DNA of 64,000 bases from Aphrocallistes beatrix (lineage: Eukaryota > Porifera > Hexactinellida > Sceptrulophora > Aphrocallistidae): NCBI GenBank assembly GCA_963281255.1, contig OY725492.1:2713696-2777695 (forward strand). The letters run 5' to 3'. A model generated the notes under the pieces. That model did not search any database. It saw only the letters and a list, made by a program, of their open reading frames with translations, and had not been told where the DNA came from. The position numbers and the translations under genes were made by a program. This document shows, piece after piece, positions 22,000 to 36,900 of this stretch (positions are counted from its first letter, which is position 1; each line of letters opens with the position of its first letter).

Positions 22000-24900
22000 A
22001 TGATTGTACCTTTACTTTTCTTACTTAATTTAGTGATATACTCTATATGGCCTAGGACGGGGAGTCTTTTTGGTGGAGCAGAAGTGGCTTTAAAAGGAAA
22101 TAATTTTGCAGAAGATCTATTCATTCAATCTAATGAAATATATTTTGGGGATATTTCTTGTTCACTGATCGAATATGCATCGAATATTAGACGAACAAGC
22201 TGTGTTACAGGACACTACTCCAACTATTCGTATGATCATATGTTGGAGATTACTGATGCGTGTTCTAGAACTCCTTTCTCCTTTTTAGATGAACTGCTTG
22301 ATGAAAATATATCTGACTTGGATACTGTGATCATTACTAATGGGAAACAATATACAACAAGTCTGGGATCCAAAACATATGAATATTTAAATTCCGCAAC
22401 TCCCAAGGTAATAAATACGTGCACAACTGCACATATATCAATTCTATTAAAATTCGATTTATATATATAGTATATACAAGGCCACTTCGCGCACTTGGTA
22501 GTGAGGCTAGCCAACACTGTGCCCGCAAAGTTGCCCTGCAGACCCCTAGAATACAATATATATGCCTTCACCCTCACAATAGAAATCATTGTATAATGCC
22601 TACAATAGACTGTCAATGTTATTTATACTTCAAGGCAATAACTAATATAGATATCTCAATTTATTATAGTGTATAGCAGGGCTGTCCAACTATATTTACT
22701 TTGGGCCGCAACTGCTTCATACCATTTAAAAAAACCCCATAAATTCATCATTTGTACTAAAAACACTAACAGGCTCTGGGGAGTTTTTTTAATTCAAGCT
22801 TTATCGGAAGTTACATAGGCGTAGGCTACGGTAGGGTTGGTAAGGCTATAGCCTTACCTATAATTTCTCGAAGGCTATAATATTCTATTAACCGTGATAT
22901 GATTTGTCCAAAATGGCTCTACCAATCATTTTAATGGATCCAAATCTGAAGCTACCAATCCTCATCCAGGGCCTACGCTCCTGAGTCAATAATTTTGAAG
23001 TAATTTTAAATCATTTTCCATCTTAAATGAGATTGTGGACGTATCTTTTGCATGAGGTAGAAGATCTTAACTTAACATACCAAGGTGACCAGACAACGCA
23101 ACGCGTAGTAATGTACAATGCTGGACTTGTTGATATCCGCTATTTTTTGATGGTAATTAAATAGTTCATAGAGTTAATTGGGAGAACTGCATTTGTCCGA
23201 TAATTGTAATCCTAGGATTTGAACAGCTATTTATTATTAAATATCTATTTGAAAAAAGTGAAACCCGCATTTTCGATTCAGAATTGTGTGAAATTGAAAG
23301 CGAAAGTGGTCTTTCTGACGAGGAGTAGTAGTGTAGGGCCTTTTAGGCGAGGCTTCGTGCTCTCTATTGGGACCATTGAGGCATTTTAGACGAGGAATAC
23401 ATTGTAATCCTAGGATTTGAGCAGCTTTTTAGTATAAGATGTATGTTTTTATGATGTGAAACCAAGTATTTTCGGATATATAATGTTAGATACATATAAT
23501 TCATTTCGGAACTGAAATATAGAATGTACCTGGCAAAAGTATGTTTCAGTTGGACAAATGCATACATCTGCCTGACAGAAGTATGCATTTGTAGGGCGTG
23601 CCTATTTCCGGGACGAGACGGGACGAAGACCTAATGATGCAGTCGAGTCGATTCAGTATAATTGTTACACCGATTAATCGCGTCAACCATCTAAGTAACT
23701 GCATCTAAATACAGTGATTACGTATTTTTATGGCTACAAGCTTCGCTTGCTTACGCTGTGCGACTGCGTAAGCAAGCGAAGCGCGCTTGTAACCATAAAA
23801 ATACGTAATCACTGTATTTAGATGCAGTTACTTAGATGGTTGAGTTGGCGGACACTTTATGTCCGCCGGAGGGACCCTTTGGAGGCCAAGGCGTACATTG
23901 ATTATTTAGAGCATGAAAAAAACAAGCGCTGGGTGTTTAAGGTGCACGAAAAAATAAGCACCGGGGCATTGATACAACTGCTTCATTTGGAATAGAAGCT
24001 GCATGATCAAACCGAATTTCTGTGCAACCCAATATAATCTCCTAATGACCCTGGCAAGACTAAAGAACAATATCATGGTGGTTTCATCTGCAGAAGCTGG
24101 ACACTCATTTAACTGTATGAATAGTTAAACCATGTCCAGGGCAATGAGGGCTTCTTCAACACTAAAACAAGATCGCTGATCTTTATTTGATCGTCAAAAT
24201 AGGTTCGCGATCGTGATCGAGCGATCCTAATACCTTAGTCATGATTAGTTAATTAGTTTCTCTGTCTATCAGTTTATGGGTATAGTATGACATACGGTAT
24301 AGAAGTCGAATTAATTCTTAAATTCACATATTTATTGTATTTCGTCAGATTAACTTTGGCAACGTTGAAATGTATGGTGTGTAGCAAAGATTTGTATTAG
24401 TTGGCAATAAATTAGTAGCATTTATAGGTATTAGATTACCTTTCGCTATGTAGATGCGCTAATATAGGATAAAATGATCTTATTTTAGTGTCTCGAACAT
24501 CTTAGGGGGTCTGATCCTAAACGACTGCTTCGCCCCTTGGATGCTTAATCTCTCCTGCACCCATCCAAAACTTGCACCACCCCAAAATACTTTTGGCTAG
24601 ATCAACCCCTGCGGCCATATACCATCAAAAATAACTAAACATAATATTGACTAAAGATGATAAATCAGCTGCCATTCCTTCAAAATGAAGAACATCTACC
24701 GATACGTATCCTCAAAATCAAACATATCGACTAATATCTTAAAATTTAAAGCGTATTGAGTCAATACGCTTTAAATTAAACGTCTAAACTAAACGTCTTT
24801 TTCGGAGATATCAGTCAATACTATTGACTGATATCTCCGTAAAAGACGTTTAGTCCTCTGATAAGACAATAATGTCGTCACATTTAAGGAATTTGACCTA

Positions 24901-27900
24901 ATTTAACCTTACTGGATTGAGCAGTTTGGCCTTCTGGTGCTGGAGATATCTGGCAACCCTGTAGTGAATACTAAACAAAACATAACTGTAAATTCTATGT
25001 GATTCAGTCAGTATAAATTATTGTTGGAACTCTTATAAATTATTTGGGAATACGGCTTGAGTTTTTGTATTTTAGATCTTCTACTTTTCACCTTCGTCTG
25101 GCTTTAACGGTGATATAATTGAAATATGGCTTGAAAGGATTAGCAATTGGAAATTGGAAAATATAGAGAGAATTATGATTGGTGATCAGGTGTGCATACT
25201 CAAAGATCCATCAACCAACATGGTATGTTTTATTATTAAATTCGTTAATTTCTAGTGCAGTTATGATAGGGCAATGCCTTATATGGCATTGACGGTGATT
25301 ACTCGCTCTGTGAAGGCGACAATCCGATTTTATCGTATTTGCTATGTATCCACTGGCTATTGTACTGTGAAAACAGTATCATAAGAACTCATATAAGCCC
25401 AAAAAGTAGCTTGCGGATTTTGTGAATTAATACATGATCTCTCCCTAAATCATTAACCACGCGGAATAGAGCTTAGGGTTGTATTACCATTGTGGTAATC
25501 CGGTTGATTATAGGAAATAAGCCATGACTATAATTGGATAAATAAAAGCCTATAATAAGCATGCTAAAGCTATTTATACTGGTTCTAATTGTTTGCACTT
25601 AACACTAGCTGTTGCTAACCAACACTACACTCCGCAGAAAATTCTAGAACTCGACTCTACTCAACCAGCATGTATAAATATGGTATCGAAATACCCACCT
25701 CCATTGCAAAATTTTGATTAGTCATCATTTTATTGCGCAGTTATTTGATAGGTTACCAAATGTGATCAATGTGATAAATTGTCCAACCGGCTCTGAAAAT
25801 CACTTAGTCACAAATGTCACAAATATAACCTATTGCGCATCATATGATGACTAATCTTAATTTTTGCAACGGATATGGGTACTTTAATAGCATTTATATA
25901 TGCTGGTACATTCCTAAGTTCTATTCTGCGTGGTTAAAGATAAGGCAGCTCATTAGTTCGACCATCTTCTATCGCATCCCTAGTCCTAAATCCGCAAGTT
26001 GCTGTTAGGCATTAAAAGTAATAGAGCACAATAGAAAATTGGGTACACGATGTTACAAATATATTTATCTAGTTTTAAAATCTAGATTATTAAATTCCAA
26101 AGAGACATCATAGTCCAGGACCAAAGCCTGGATTTAGAGGTTAACTGAGAAATTTGAGAAGTATAAACTTTTTTGGTAGTTCTGAGTTCTTGGGGGTATC
26201 CTTAACCAAATTTAAGCCCATACTCCTACCAAAAGTGCCCCGATTAATCGGCTGACCCGATTAAACAGTGGCCCTATTAAGCGGAGTCAACTGTATGTAT
26301 ACTTACATAGTTTGGGGGTACCTGGTTAATTCAGACAATTCCGCATTCAGGAAATCCTACTAAATGATCATGTAGAGTGTTGCAAATTTCTCGGTTGACC
26401 CCCCGTGGTCCTGGACTATCATTCTATAATCATTAATAACTTGTTTTACTTGTACATTGCAAATCGTTTACTTTCAATTTAAATGTCACTACTTTGGAGC
26501 GTATTGATTCAGTTGCTAATTAGGAGCTCTTAAATACAATCGATTTACTTCAAATCCCGGATAATAATCCTCTCTTTGTATACGTATTTATATCCTTTTT
26601 AGAATTATGGTTCCTCTTCTTGTGGTTATTACTGTTTAAAGGTCAAATGTCGTCTTACCAATATAATTACTGGGATGTTCAATGTAAAAGTATCTACATT
26701 TGATACTGGAATAGCATGGCCAACTACGAAATCTTTTCAGGTTATGAATGGTTGTTGTGGATTTGCGCAATTTGAGGTTCATTCAAGTGAGTTTCATATT
26801 TTACAGTTTAATTATTGTATATTTACTTGTTATTTCATCTATTTCAAAGCTATCCATAGCAGGCTATTTAAGAGGGATACGTATTATTAATAGCATAGCC
26901 GGCCTATTAAATTTTGAAAATTAATAAATGATTCTCCGTGAATTTCAATCACCCCAAAACACCAGATTTTAATTTGTCTTATTGAGCCAATTTATGATTT
27001 TTATTGTGATTTACGATGTAAATTAAGTGTATTTTCGCATTGCGAACAGCCACCAGTCATATGCAAATTCAATTCTTTGGAAATCAGTAGGAATTAAAAT
27101 ATAAATTATACTCGAAGATTCTTCTTATGAGGGAATCTACAATCGAGATTGATTGATTGTAATTTTCAAGAAATAATTTCTTCTAGAAATACGTTTTAAT
27201 GGCATGGTTGTACAGCAATATTTCCCGCTGAGCGCGTTAAGAGCGTTATATAACAGAATCGTCGCAATCGCTGCGGTTGGGCTACTTTCAACCGAACAAC
27301 TTTTTTTGACCGGATTTTGCGAACCAGACTCCTCCAAACTCGGTGGCTATGGCCCTGCTTAATGCGCTTAGCTTGTTGAAAAAGCGTCTACTGTTAAAAA
27401 ATGCAATAGAGTGGAGAACTTATAATAAACTTTGATATAGTCCCCGCCAGAATTGGAATTCCAGCATAGGCACTAGTTAGAAATATAAAATTGATTTTGA
27501 GATAACGATATGTCGTATCAATATTGAACGTTATAATGTGCACTCTGCGTTAGTCTGAATTCATGATTCTCAGGCTGGTGGAATGGATTTTTTCTTCCTC
27601 GCTCTGAGGTTTCCCGTTACGCCCCACATTAGAAGATATACCAGTTTGTCCTCCTTTTCATGCAGTTACCAGCTGGACTTAATATAAAGAGATAATTCAT
27701 ACATACTGATATAAGCTGGCATATTTATTGCCCATTGCAAAAGGTTCCACTGTGCTAGATCATACTAGAATGTTAGTGAGCAGACTTTGCACACTTTCTG
27801 ACCTTGAACTCTGTTTTAGTGGTTCAGGTCAGTTTAGGTCAATTCAGGTCTTTTAGGAAATTGGTTCAGGTCAATTGAATTCATGATCTGACTTTTGCAA

Positions 27901-30900
27901 AGCCTGTGCATCATGTACAAGTATATGCAGTTTTGGTTTTAGTATTTAATAATAGCTTGGAATATTAAAAAATATTTACTTAGATATCCGATCCGTTCAT
28001 CCTTCACAAGGGTCTTATCATGGCGGTACAATGGTTACTATTACAGGAAGTGGCTTTGGAACTGATACTACATTAGTGACTGTTGATATCTGGGGAATAA
28101 AATGCGATATTTACAAGATGGAAGATACAGAAATTGTATGCATCACTGGAGAATTACCCAAAGACTTCGTTTTGGAAAATATTACAAATACGGTGCTGAG
28201 GTATCCAGGTAAGAGTTGTATTTATTACCATGAGATTATCCTTGAACTTTGTGGTTGCTGCATATCCTTTTCTATTAGTACGTCGTGCAATTATATTTAA
28301 ATTGTCAGTAATAGTTATTTGTTCATGTTTTTCGGGACTTCTAAGAATATTTATTCTCTCGGATTATTAATGTAGTTATAGCCGCTACGAGTATTGGTCA
28401 CCATATCGTACTTGATTATCTAGTTGTGAACAACCTTGTTGTTTAATCTCGATTCAAATTTATTTCCTCGTAATAGTTGGATGGTTGCAAATGGAATAGT
28501 ACTCGTAATTGCTCTAAATTCACACAAATAACTTTAAATTACTAGCTCATCATGTCTGGAATTTCATCCGTCAAAACATGCATATATAATTACAAATATA
28601 GAGTGATCAGGAGTTTTTTTACCAAACCCTTCAATTTTTGAAAAAAAAATTCCGAAATTTAATTCGGAGATTAAAACTTTAATTCAATAATAAACTGATC
28701 ATTGATCCCTTTCCAGAAAAAATGGATCAACATTACGTACATAGCCGGCGCCAGTTCCCATAGGTGTTGGTGTCCAAAATCCAGTACACCCCGGTAGCGC
28801 CGGGTCTGACATAGTTAAAACATTAACTTTTCATCATTGTGATTTCAATTTAAAACGGCCTAATATTTTTTGTGCATCATGGCTCAACCACGATGACGCA
28901 TTCGAAATTAAAATATTCTATGAGAAGCTAATATACACAGTACTCGGAGATAGTAAGTGTTTGACCACTTCATTATTCATACTAATATGTCGTACTAGAA
29001 TATGTCTATTCATGAAGACAATTACTTCTAAACTGTAGGGATGCACAATGCAATTTCTAATAAATTGCCCACCCAAATGATTAAATTATAAACCTCAGAG
29101 GTAATTCATCGCCATCCTGTATGTACATCTAGTGATCACTGATTGATAATTTGGAAACTTTGGGAATGAATAATTAGTAAGAAAATTCTACTAAGGCTAA
29201 GTTGAGTGTAAATAATTTAAATCTGATTCTGAAATCCAATTAGGTGTATCCCACCGTTTAGAGGTAATCGTCATCTTATGTACTAGATCCATTTAGTACT
29301 ATTTGAATGTAAAGTAATGAATAAGAACGTGAGAACAATTTTTAACAGGATTTCCCCACTTGAACGGACTCATATGAGAATAATCCATTTGAACTTAATA
29401 AAAACACTTATTATAGACGATGTGAAACGGAATCAATTGCCAATTAATGAGATCCTTTAGGGCTCAGATCTAAACTTTGTGTTGTGTCTATTTCCTGTAT
29501 CTGAACAAGGTTTATCATTTACTACGATCATCCAACAATTGAGCGGCTGTGTTCATAGCTTCACCTTATAATTAATTGTTGCTTTTGTTTAGGTGGTCAT
29601 GGAGCAAATAGATATAGCTTCAAGAATATAGGAAGCACATCCTTGAGTCGACTTAGATCTAGTATTAAATATCCCAATTACCCGGATGGCTATGCAATCA
29701 TGCCATGGATGGAGTCGCATGCTTCTTCTTTTGATAACTCTTATGGAGAAAGATATGAGGCCTTTTTTACTCCTTGTTTCTCAGGAAATTATTCATTTAT
29801 AATTTCAGGAGATGATCAGCATGAACTTTTTTTCGCAGATTCAGCCAATTACAGTGATTTCAAATCTATTGCATTCAGTAGCCGTCATTCCTTATTCCGG
29901 AAATTTGATGCCATGTCACGAAAATTATGGCTACACGAAAATGGGACGTATTTATTAGCCGCCGAATTTAAAGAAGGTGGGGGTGGGGATCACTTGAGCG
30001 TAGGTGTTATAAAACATGATACTAATTTGACTTATTTTGATACTCAACAGGTATCAATCGAAAACCAAACTATATCGATTAGTACTACCTATCTCCAAGA
30101 AATTCAAGAGTTGAGTGTTTATGACTCCATTCATAGTCTTGATTCTGATGTTTCTTTTACACTGGATATTGCAAGCAAGAAGACTCCAGAAATATATTAT
30201 CCTTCATTTAAAATGTTTTCTGATCAAGAATGCTTTAATGAGAAAAATGGCGTTGATTATAGTGGAAATATTGCGATTACTAAAAGTGGATTTAAATGTC
30301 AATTTTGGAATTCACAAGCTCCAAATACTCATAGCTTCGATGCGAATTCTAGTGGAATTGGCGATCACAATTATTGTCGTAATCCTGATAATACATCTGG
30401 AAGGCCATGGTGCTATCTTGCACTACATCAAGGTTGGGAATTTTGTGACGTAGACTATTGCATCAAAGACGCGTTAAGTTATTTATTTAATGCTCAATGT
30501 TCCGGGCATGAATTTAATAGTAGGAATGATTATCTCTCTCTCGATTTTGAGGTTACTATCACGCATCTACCTCCATTTAGTGAGAATTTCTTTCAAAATT
30601 CTAAATCGCTAATTGATTCTTATTGCGGCCGTTACTCAATTGAGTTTAAGACCAGTGGAATCAAACAGATATACTTTAGTGAAGACTCTGAAAGACCATA
30701 TATTGAAGATACCAATTACTTGTGTATGGCCTATAAAATTCCACCTGGACATCCTTTTGTCATTTCCTTTGAATTACAGATGGATGACGGACTGTATCAT
30801 TGGCACTCATTGTATTCTCCAGCATCTCCTAATTCGGCTAACTTCATTCCCCAAGGAAGAGTGAGTGTCGAGTTGAATGCTATTATTTTTGATAATTCCA

Positions 30901-33900
30901 CATGGATTTATGATTGTTTCAATATATATCAAAGTATTCGAGAGCACGGAATTATTTTCAGTCACGATCGCTTACACAAAATCAAGACTATTGAATTTCT
31001 TAGCATTGTTTCACCAGCTCTTTTCATTGACGTTATTTCTCTATCATATGTTATGAAAAATGTCGAACAAATATCCCCAGCTATTCATCCTAATAATTTA
31101 ACGATATCAAGTATACATGTTGAATCACAAAATGCAAACTATGGGGAATATAATCTCTCCTCCTTCAAATATTTCTTTAATACAACTGATTGTGCAAGCG
31201 GTTTACCACTAATAAAGGCATCTTCTAACAATAATTCATTTACCGTGAATACGTCCCGTTTGCAAAATGCAAGTTTGCCAATTAAAGGACATTTCTCTAT
31301 TACGACAAACTTTTCACGAAATCATACTATCAACAATCTAGCATATAACATTAATGAAACAGATTTCCTCGCCCGTATTGAACAAGTTTTTCTCAAAGAT
31401 AATGCGAAAGGCGGAATAGCATTCAGTGATAATATTTGCAGGGAGAGGAAATTTTGGATTAGTTTTTACAAATTTCCTGGTGATCTAGAAGCTGTTCAAG
31501 TTGATTCTTCCTTGCTCTCTGGTAACGAATTAAGAATTAGAGTTGATGAAGTCACTCCTGGAGGACTGATAATGGCTCCAATCCCTGGCCACATGCTACG
31601 TACTGTAAATCGAAAGCCTCAGATAAATATAAGGAAAAGCGGAAGATTAGCTTCATGCAAGGGGCCATTTACTCAAAACGATCATAATTTACTCCTAAAT
31701 TCATCCATTAATATATGTGATTTTTCCTATACGAACTCTCCATTCAATATAACTGATATTTTTCCAAGAGATGCTTGTGTGAATTCTACACTCGTCATAT
31801 CCGGAGAAAATTTTGGTTATTCTCTTAGTGATATTTTTGTCACTGTTGGTAATAGTCAATGTGAAGTAATCTCAATAACGAATACCAATCTAACCTGTTC
31901 TCTTCCCCATAGCATAGGTGGGAGACAAATCATACATATGCAAAAATTATCTTATGGAAATATCCCTGCGAATAATGAGCTAACCATTAATGTATGTTTA
32001 AAAATTTTGACTGTCAGCCATGCTCGAGGAAGTGTTGAAGGAGGCTTGACAATAACGATCGAAGCTACCAATGGACTAGTAAAATATCCTTTAGTCAAGC
32101 CGACCTCTTTTATAATGGTTATTGAAATGGCAAATTTAACTTGTGAAATATCATCAAGTAATCATACTCATGTTAACTGTCTCACCCCACCATCTTTACC
32201 TCAAACTGTTGATATTAAAGTTAATATATTTGAATCGGGAATTTTAATTGGGAGTGACACTCTATCTCAAGTTTTTACATACAGTCTCAATGACACACCC
32301 ATTGTTACCGATATATCTCATTCAAGTGGATCAGTTCTTGGCGGCGACGTCATTACACTCTCTCATGATCGGCAGTTTGATTTAGATATTTATATTTCTT
32401 TTGACAAAGAAAATGTTCTAATAACAGATAAGAACTCGACATCAGTAGCTGTTGTTACTCCAAGTCACCCACCTGGTCGTGTGAAAATTATTGTGTCCTT
32501 CAAGAGTGTCGGATTGGCTATCAGTAATTATTCATTTGAATATAGATTCTACGTTTGCAACATTTCATCTTCTTCTGGTTCTCTATTTGGTGGTCAAACT
32601 TTGACCATTCTTGGTGGTGGGTTTTCGACCATTCAGCACAAATTTCAAATTAAAATTGGATCATTCCTATGTTCTATTGTATCAATAACTGATTCTATTA
32701 TTAGATGCGTCACTCAACCGACCAATTCGAGGTATTTTATAAATAGGAAAATATTTCCCAACTTTTCGTCTATTGTCCAAGTTTGGGACCCGCCGGTAAT
32801 CGACATACATCCAGGAGATGAGATTATCTGGTCTTGGTCTAATACCATTGTAAATAATAATTTGAGTCTATATCAAACTCTTTCCCATTCAGCTATTACT
32901 CCATTTAAAAATGGACTAAAATCTGATATGAGCACCTCAGCAACTTTTGAGCACTCTTTTCATTCACCGGGACCTTTTTATTACATGGCTGGTGGCTATG
33001 TTGTTAGTAATTATTCCAATCCAGCTGATTGCTATGTGGAAGGTGAGCAATATCAAGGAAAATTATCTGTCACACGAGATTCCATCCCATGTCTCTCATG
33101 GAATTCTCAATATGTTAGAGATGTTTATCTGTTTACTAGCCCTTTGTTGGGAAATCACAATCATTGTCGTAATCCAGAAAATGATCCAAGAGGTCCCTGG
33201 TGTTTTTCCTCTGATTCAAAGGAGCGTTCGTATTGTAACATACAAAAATGTGGTTTTCGAGGATTAATCAACGTTCGCGAGTATTTGCCTGCGATAGAAT
33301 CTAAATTAGAAGTTTACCTCGACAACTTTAGACCCAAATTTTATAATTCTTGCAGCGGTATTGACATAGTTGAAACAGCAGAAGCAAATGCGTATTATTC
33401 CTATTTATCTACTCAAACACCTCAGGTAATTAAAGTCACATCCAACGAGGACATGATAGTTGCAGCATCGATTATTGAACTTATCGGAGTAAACTTTGGT
33501 TCTGATATTAGTGAGCATAAAGTTATGGTTGGAGATTTTGAATGCAAAATAATTTATTTGTATAAGAACGAATCACTTCCTAAACTAGCTTTTGTCATTC
33601 CTGACAGAATAGCACGAGGAGACTACGTGATATCTCTCCACATTGAGCCATTCGGTTGGGCTTTCTTTTGGAACAATTTGCATCGGATCACTATTCAATC
33701 TTTAGTAAAAGGAGCCTCTCCAGAATATGGTTCTGTTTTTGGTGGCTCCTTACTTTCCATTCACGGAGTAAACTTCAATTCTGATAATATTTCTGACTAT
33801 CAAGTAATAATCGGAAATACGCTTTGCATTTTGCAAGGAATAGTAATCAGTAATACTTCACAAAGTATTATTTGTCTCCCACAACCAGCTATTGATGATG

Positions 33901-36900
33901 GCTACTCATCTCTTATTTATCCCCTCCAGCCAATTAGCTATTGGACGTTTGACGATGAATCTGATCTATTATCTGACACTGGATTTCTAAATGATAGTAC
34001 ATCAGTAACCTTGGCTTATCCAATTCTTGATAGTGACGATTCACATATTAATTCTTATATTCATGCACGTCATAATTCTGCTCTGTTCCATTCAAATTTC
34101 ATGAGAACCAAGTACCAACAAGTCTATGCTGATTTCGAAGTATTTGCGGTAGAGTTATGGCTCCGCAACTCAAGCCCTAAGTTGATGCTCTTGAAGCAGA
34201 ATGATGCCTTTTCTAATTCAAGCAACTCGAATATGTCCAGTAGTGACGGCTACCAGTTTCTAATAGGCAATTTACCTTATTCTCATTTTCCAGGTGGCTA
34301 CCGTTTGGTTATTAATCCTTGTAACAGGTTAGAATTATGGGTTGCGTCCGGTAAAAATATATCCGAAGTTGATATCAACGAATGCCCATTAACGTCAAGC
34401 ATGAATTGCAGTAAGATTTGTTCGGGATATCGACAGGTGTACAGCATGTGTGATAATGGTGATTATACGATCTGGCACATTATTCCAGGACCAGAATTCA
34501 ACTCAAGTTCATCTGATTGGACCCATATTACATTTGGTTGGGAAATACATGGCGGATCATCAAACAAATTTTTTGATGATCCAAGTAATATTGGGAATAT
34601 CAGCGATTGCGTGTATGATGGTGCATCTATGAGATATTGTAATGGCAAGTTGTCTTTCATCATAAATGGAGTCGTCGAAGGAAGTGAAAATATAAGTTAT
34701 TCCCCTGGGGCTCATGTTAGTCAGTTTTTTATTGGCGGTATTCCTCACTGTCCCGAATCAATTATGTGTAATTTCACGGGAATATTAGATGAGATAGTTG
34801 TACTATCACGTCCATTAACGCAACAGGAAGCTCTTCTGCACTATAATATTGCACGGAAGGGGCAACAGTTGATCAGGGTTTATTCTCCGCATGTCGATTT
34901 TATTGGCACTGGGATTTCACCGCAAGTACGCTATCCTAATATAACTGATAATTATAATTACTTTGGTCGTGCCTTCAAGCCCCAACCTAATAAAAGATTC
35001 ATTGATTGGAAAGTCAAATCATATACAGACTTATATATGTATGAGGATGATTTTCTTATATTCTTTTGGAAAAGTTTGGCCTCTCTTATTGAAATCAACA
35101 AATTCAGTTTTGATACTTGTACTATATCAACCGGTTTTATAAAAACCTGGTCTTCCTATACTGTTCAGAATTCCGTTAATATAAGTGATCTCAGACCAGG
35201 TGATCATTATTTTACCTCTGATTTAGAAGACCATTGCCATTCTGGTATGAAAATTAAGGTTGCTGTTATGCCCCGTCCTCCACTTCGTAATCGGATCTCA
35301 TTAGATCTGGTTCTTTCTAATGGACTTGTTTTTTCATACCAGCGATTCAATATTGTGATAACAAATATAAGTAATCGAACTCTAACTGTGAATGAAATGA
35401 TGGTGTTGAATATTATTGGGAATTTTTCTTTAACCGATATTTTCACAATATTTATTGGATCTACAGTTGTAAATGAAACTACGCTAACTAGTGAGAACAT
35501 ATCTTTTCTCATTCCGAACATGGAAGCTGGTGAATATGCCCTGAAAGTTAAGGTCAACAATTTAGGATATATTCCTTTTAATACTTCTACCAATCTCGCG
35601 TATTCAATTATTCTTGAAATATCACCATTTATTACTATGATAGACCCGAATAGTGGTTCTCTCATTGGTGGAACTGTTATTTCGCTAATGGGATTAGGTC
35701 TATCATCATCCTATGCTAGTGTTTCTGTTGAAGGTATTCATTGTAGTATCCTCACTTCTAATTTAAAAACGATCGTTTGTCAAGTAGTTCCTTCCTCTGA
35801 ACAATATCAAGATGAAAATGTGTCGGTCTCAGTTGTAATAAATGGCTTTTCATCTAATTATCTCGATTTTTCCTTTTCTCTTTCCCAGACTCCAAAAATA
35901 TCATCTATTTTTGCTAACACAAGTTTGCTTAACGTTGTATCTGGATCTAATCTCACGATTCAGGGTACACACCTCTCTGGAAACACCATTGTCAGGATAA
36001 CAGAATTAACGAACACTTTTGTTAAGAATATCTCTCGAGAAAGCGTTGCTTGTCCCCTAAACTCATATTACATGGAAATGATTTCTTGTACGGTTCCCAC
36101 TTTACCAGGAGGATATTACAATTTACTAATCGATGTACCGGGATCAGGATTTGCAAGCTTTATTGATATATCCCCAGAAATCAGAGTTATTTTAGTTATT
36201 TCAAAGATTGAACCTAACAGAATAGGAACAGGTGGTGGGGCTTTAGTCATTATTTCTGGAAGTGGGTTCCTTCCCTCTCAAGGGCATTCGCTATTTCCTA
36301 CATTAACTACCGAGAAAGGATTTGAGGTTATGCAAGTATATATTTGTGAGATAAAGTGTGAAATCGTGATGTCTACTGAATCTCTAATCCATGTAATTGC
36401 GCCAAAGATTACAAGTAATAGTTCTCAATTGTGTAATGTGTCTGTTCATTCGAATTCGGTTATTTCAGTATTGAATAGCAGCATTTCGCTGGATGCATCA
36501 TACAATGGCGTCATCGATATGTTCACACCTACTTTCGGAGGCACAGGAGGGAGGACATTTCTTAGTATTAATGGATTCGGGTTTGGAAATGTCATTGGCG
36601 AAGTGATCATTGGCAGCTCAAATTGTTCTATATCCTCTTGGAACGATTCATTGATTACATGCATAACTGGTACACATCGCACAGATAGAGAGGCATCAGT
36701 GTCTGTTAACATACCCAATGTAGGTGTTGCAACACATTCCAATCTTTTTTACTCTTATATTGACAGATGGAGTAGTAACTTTACATGGGGTGGCTCTAAT
36801 CCGCCGATTCAGGGTGAAACTGTTTATATTCCTAAATCCTTTGTTGTTCTATTAGATGTCAGTCCACCGCAGCTGAACTTGATCCTAATTGAAGGAGAAC

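Larger units (their letters stand above)
22408..25075 (+). other. Intron 1 of the fibrocystin-L-like gene, with repeats
   Basis: The donor follows CCCAAG (GTAATA) and the acceptor is TATTTTAG; the phase is 0 on both sides. It holds a hAT-like edge at 22679 (CAGGGCTGTCCAACTA), a small element with GGCGTAGGC/GCCTACGC edges at about 22815-22985, a 161-bp palindrome (23683-23843) and two adjacent hairpins (24744-24776, 24788-24854). No other gene is seen in it. Confidence 0.75.
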
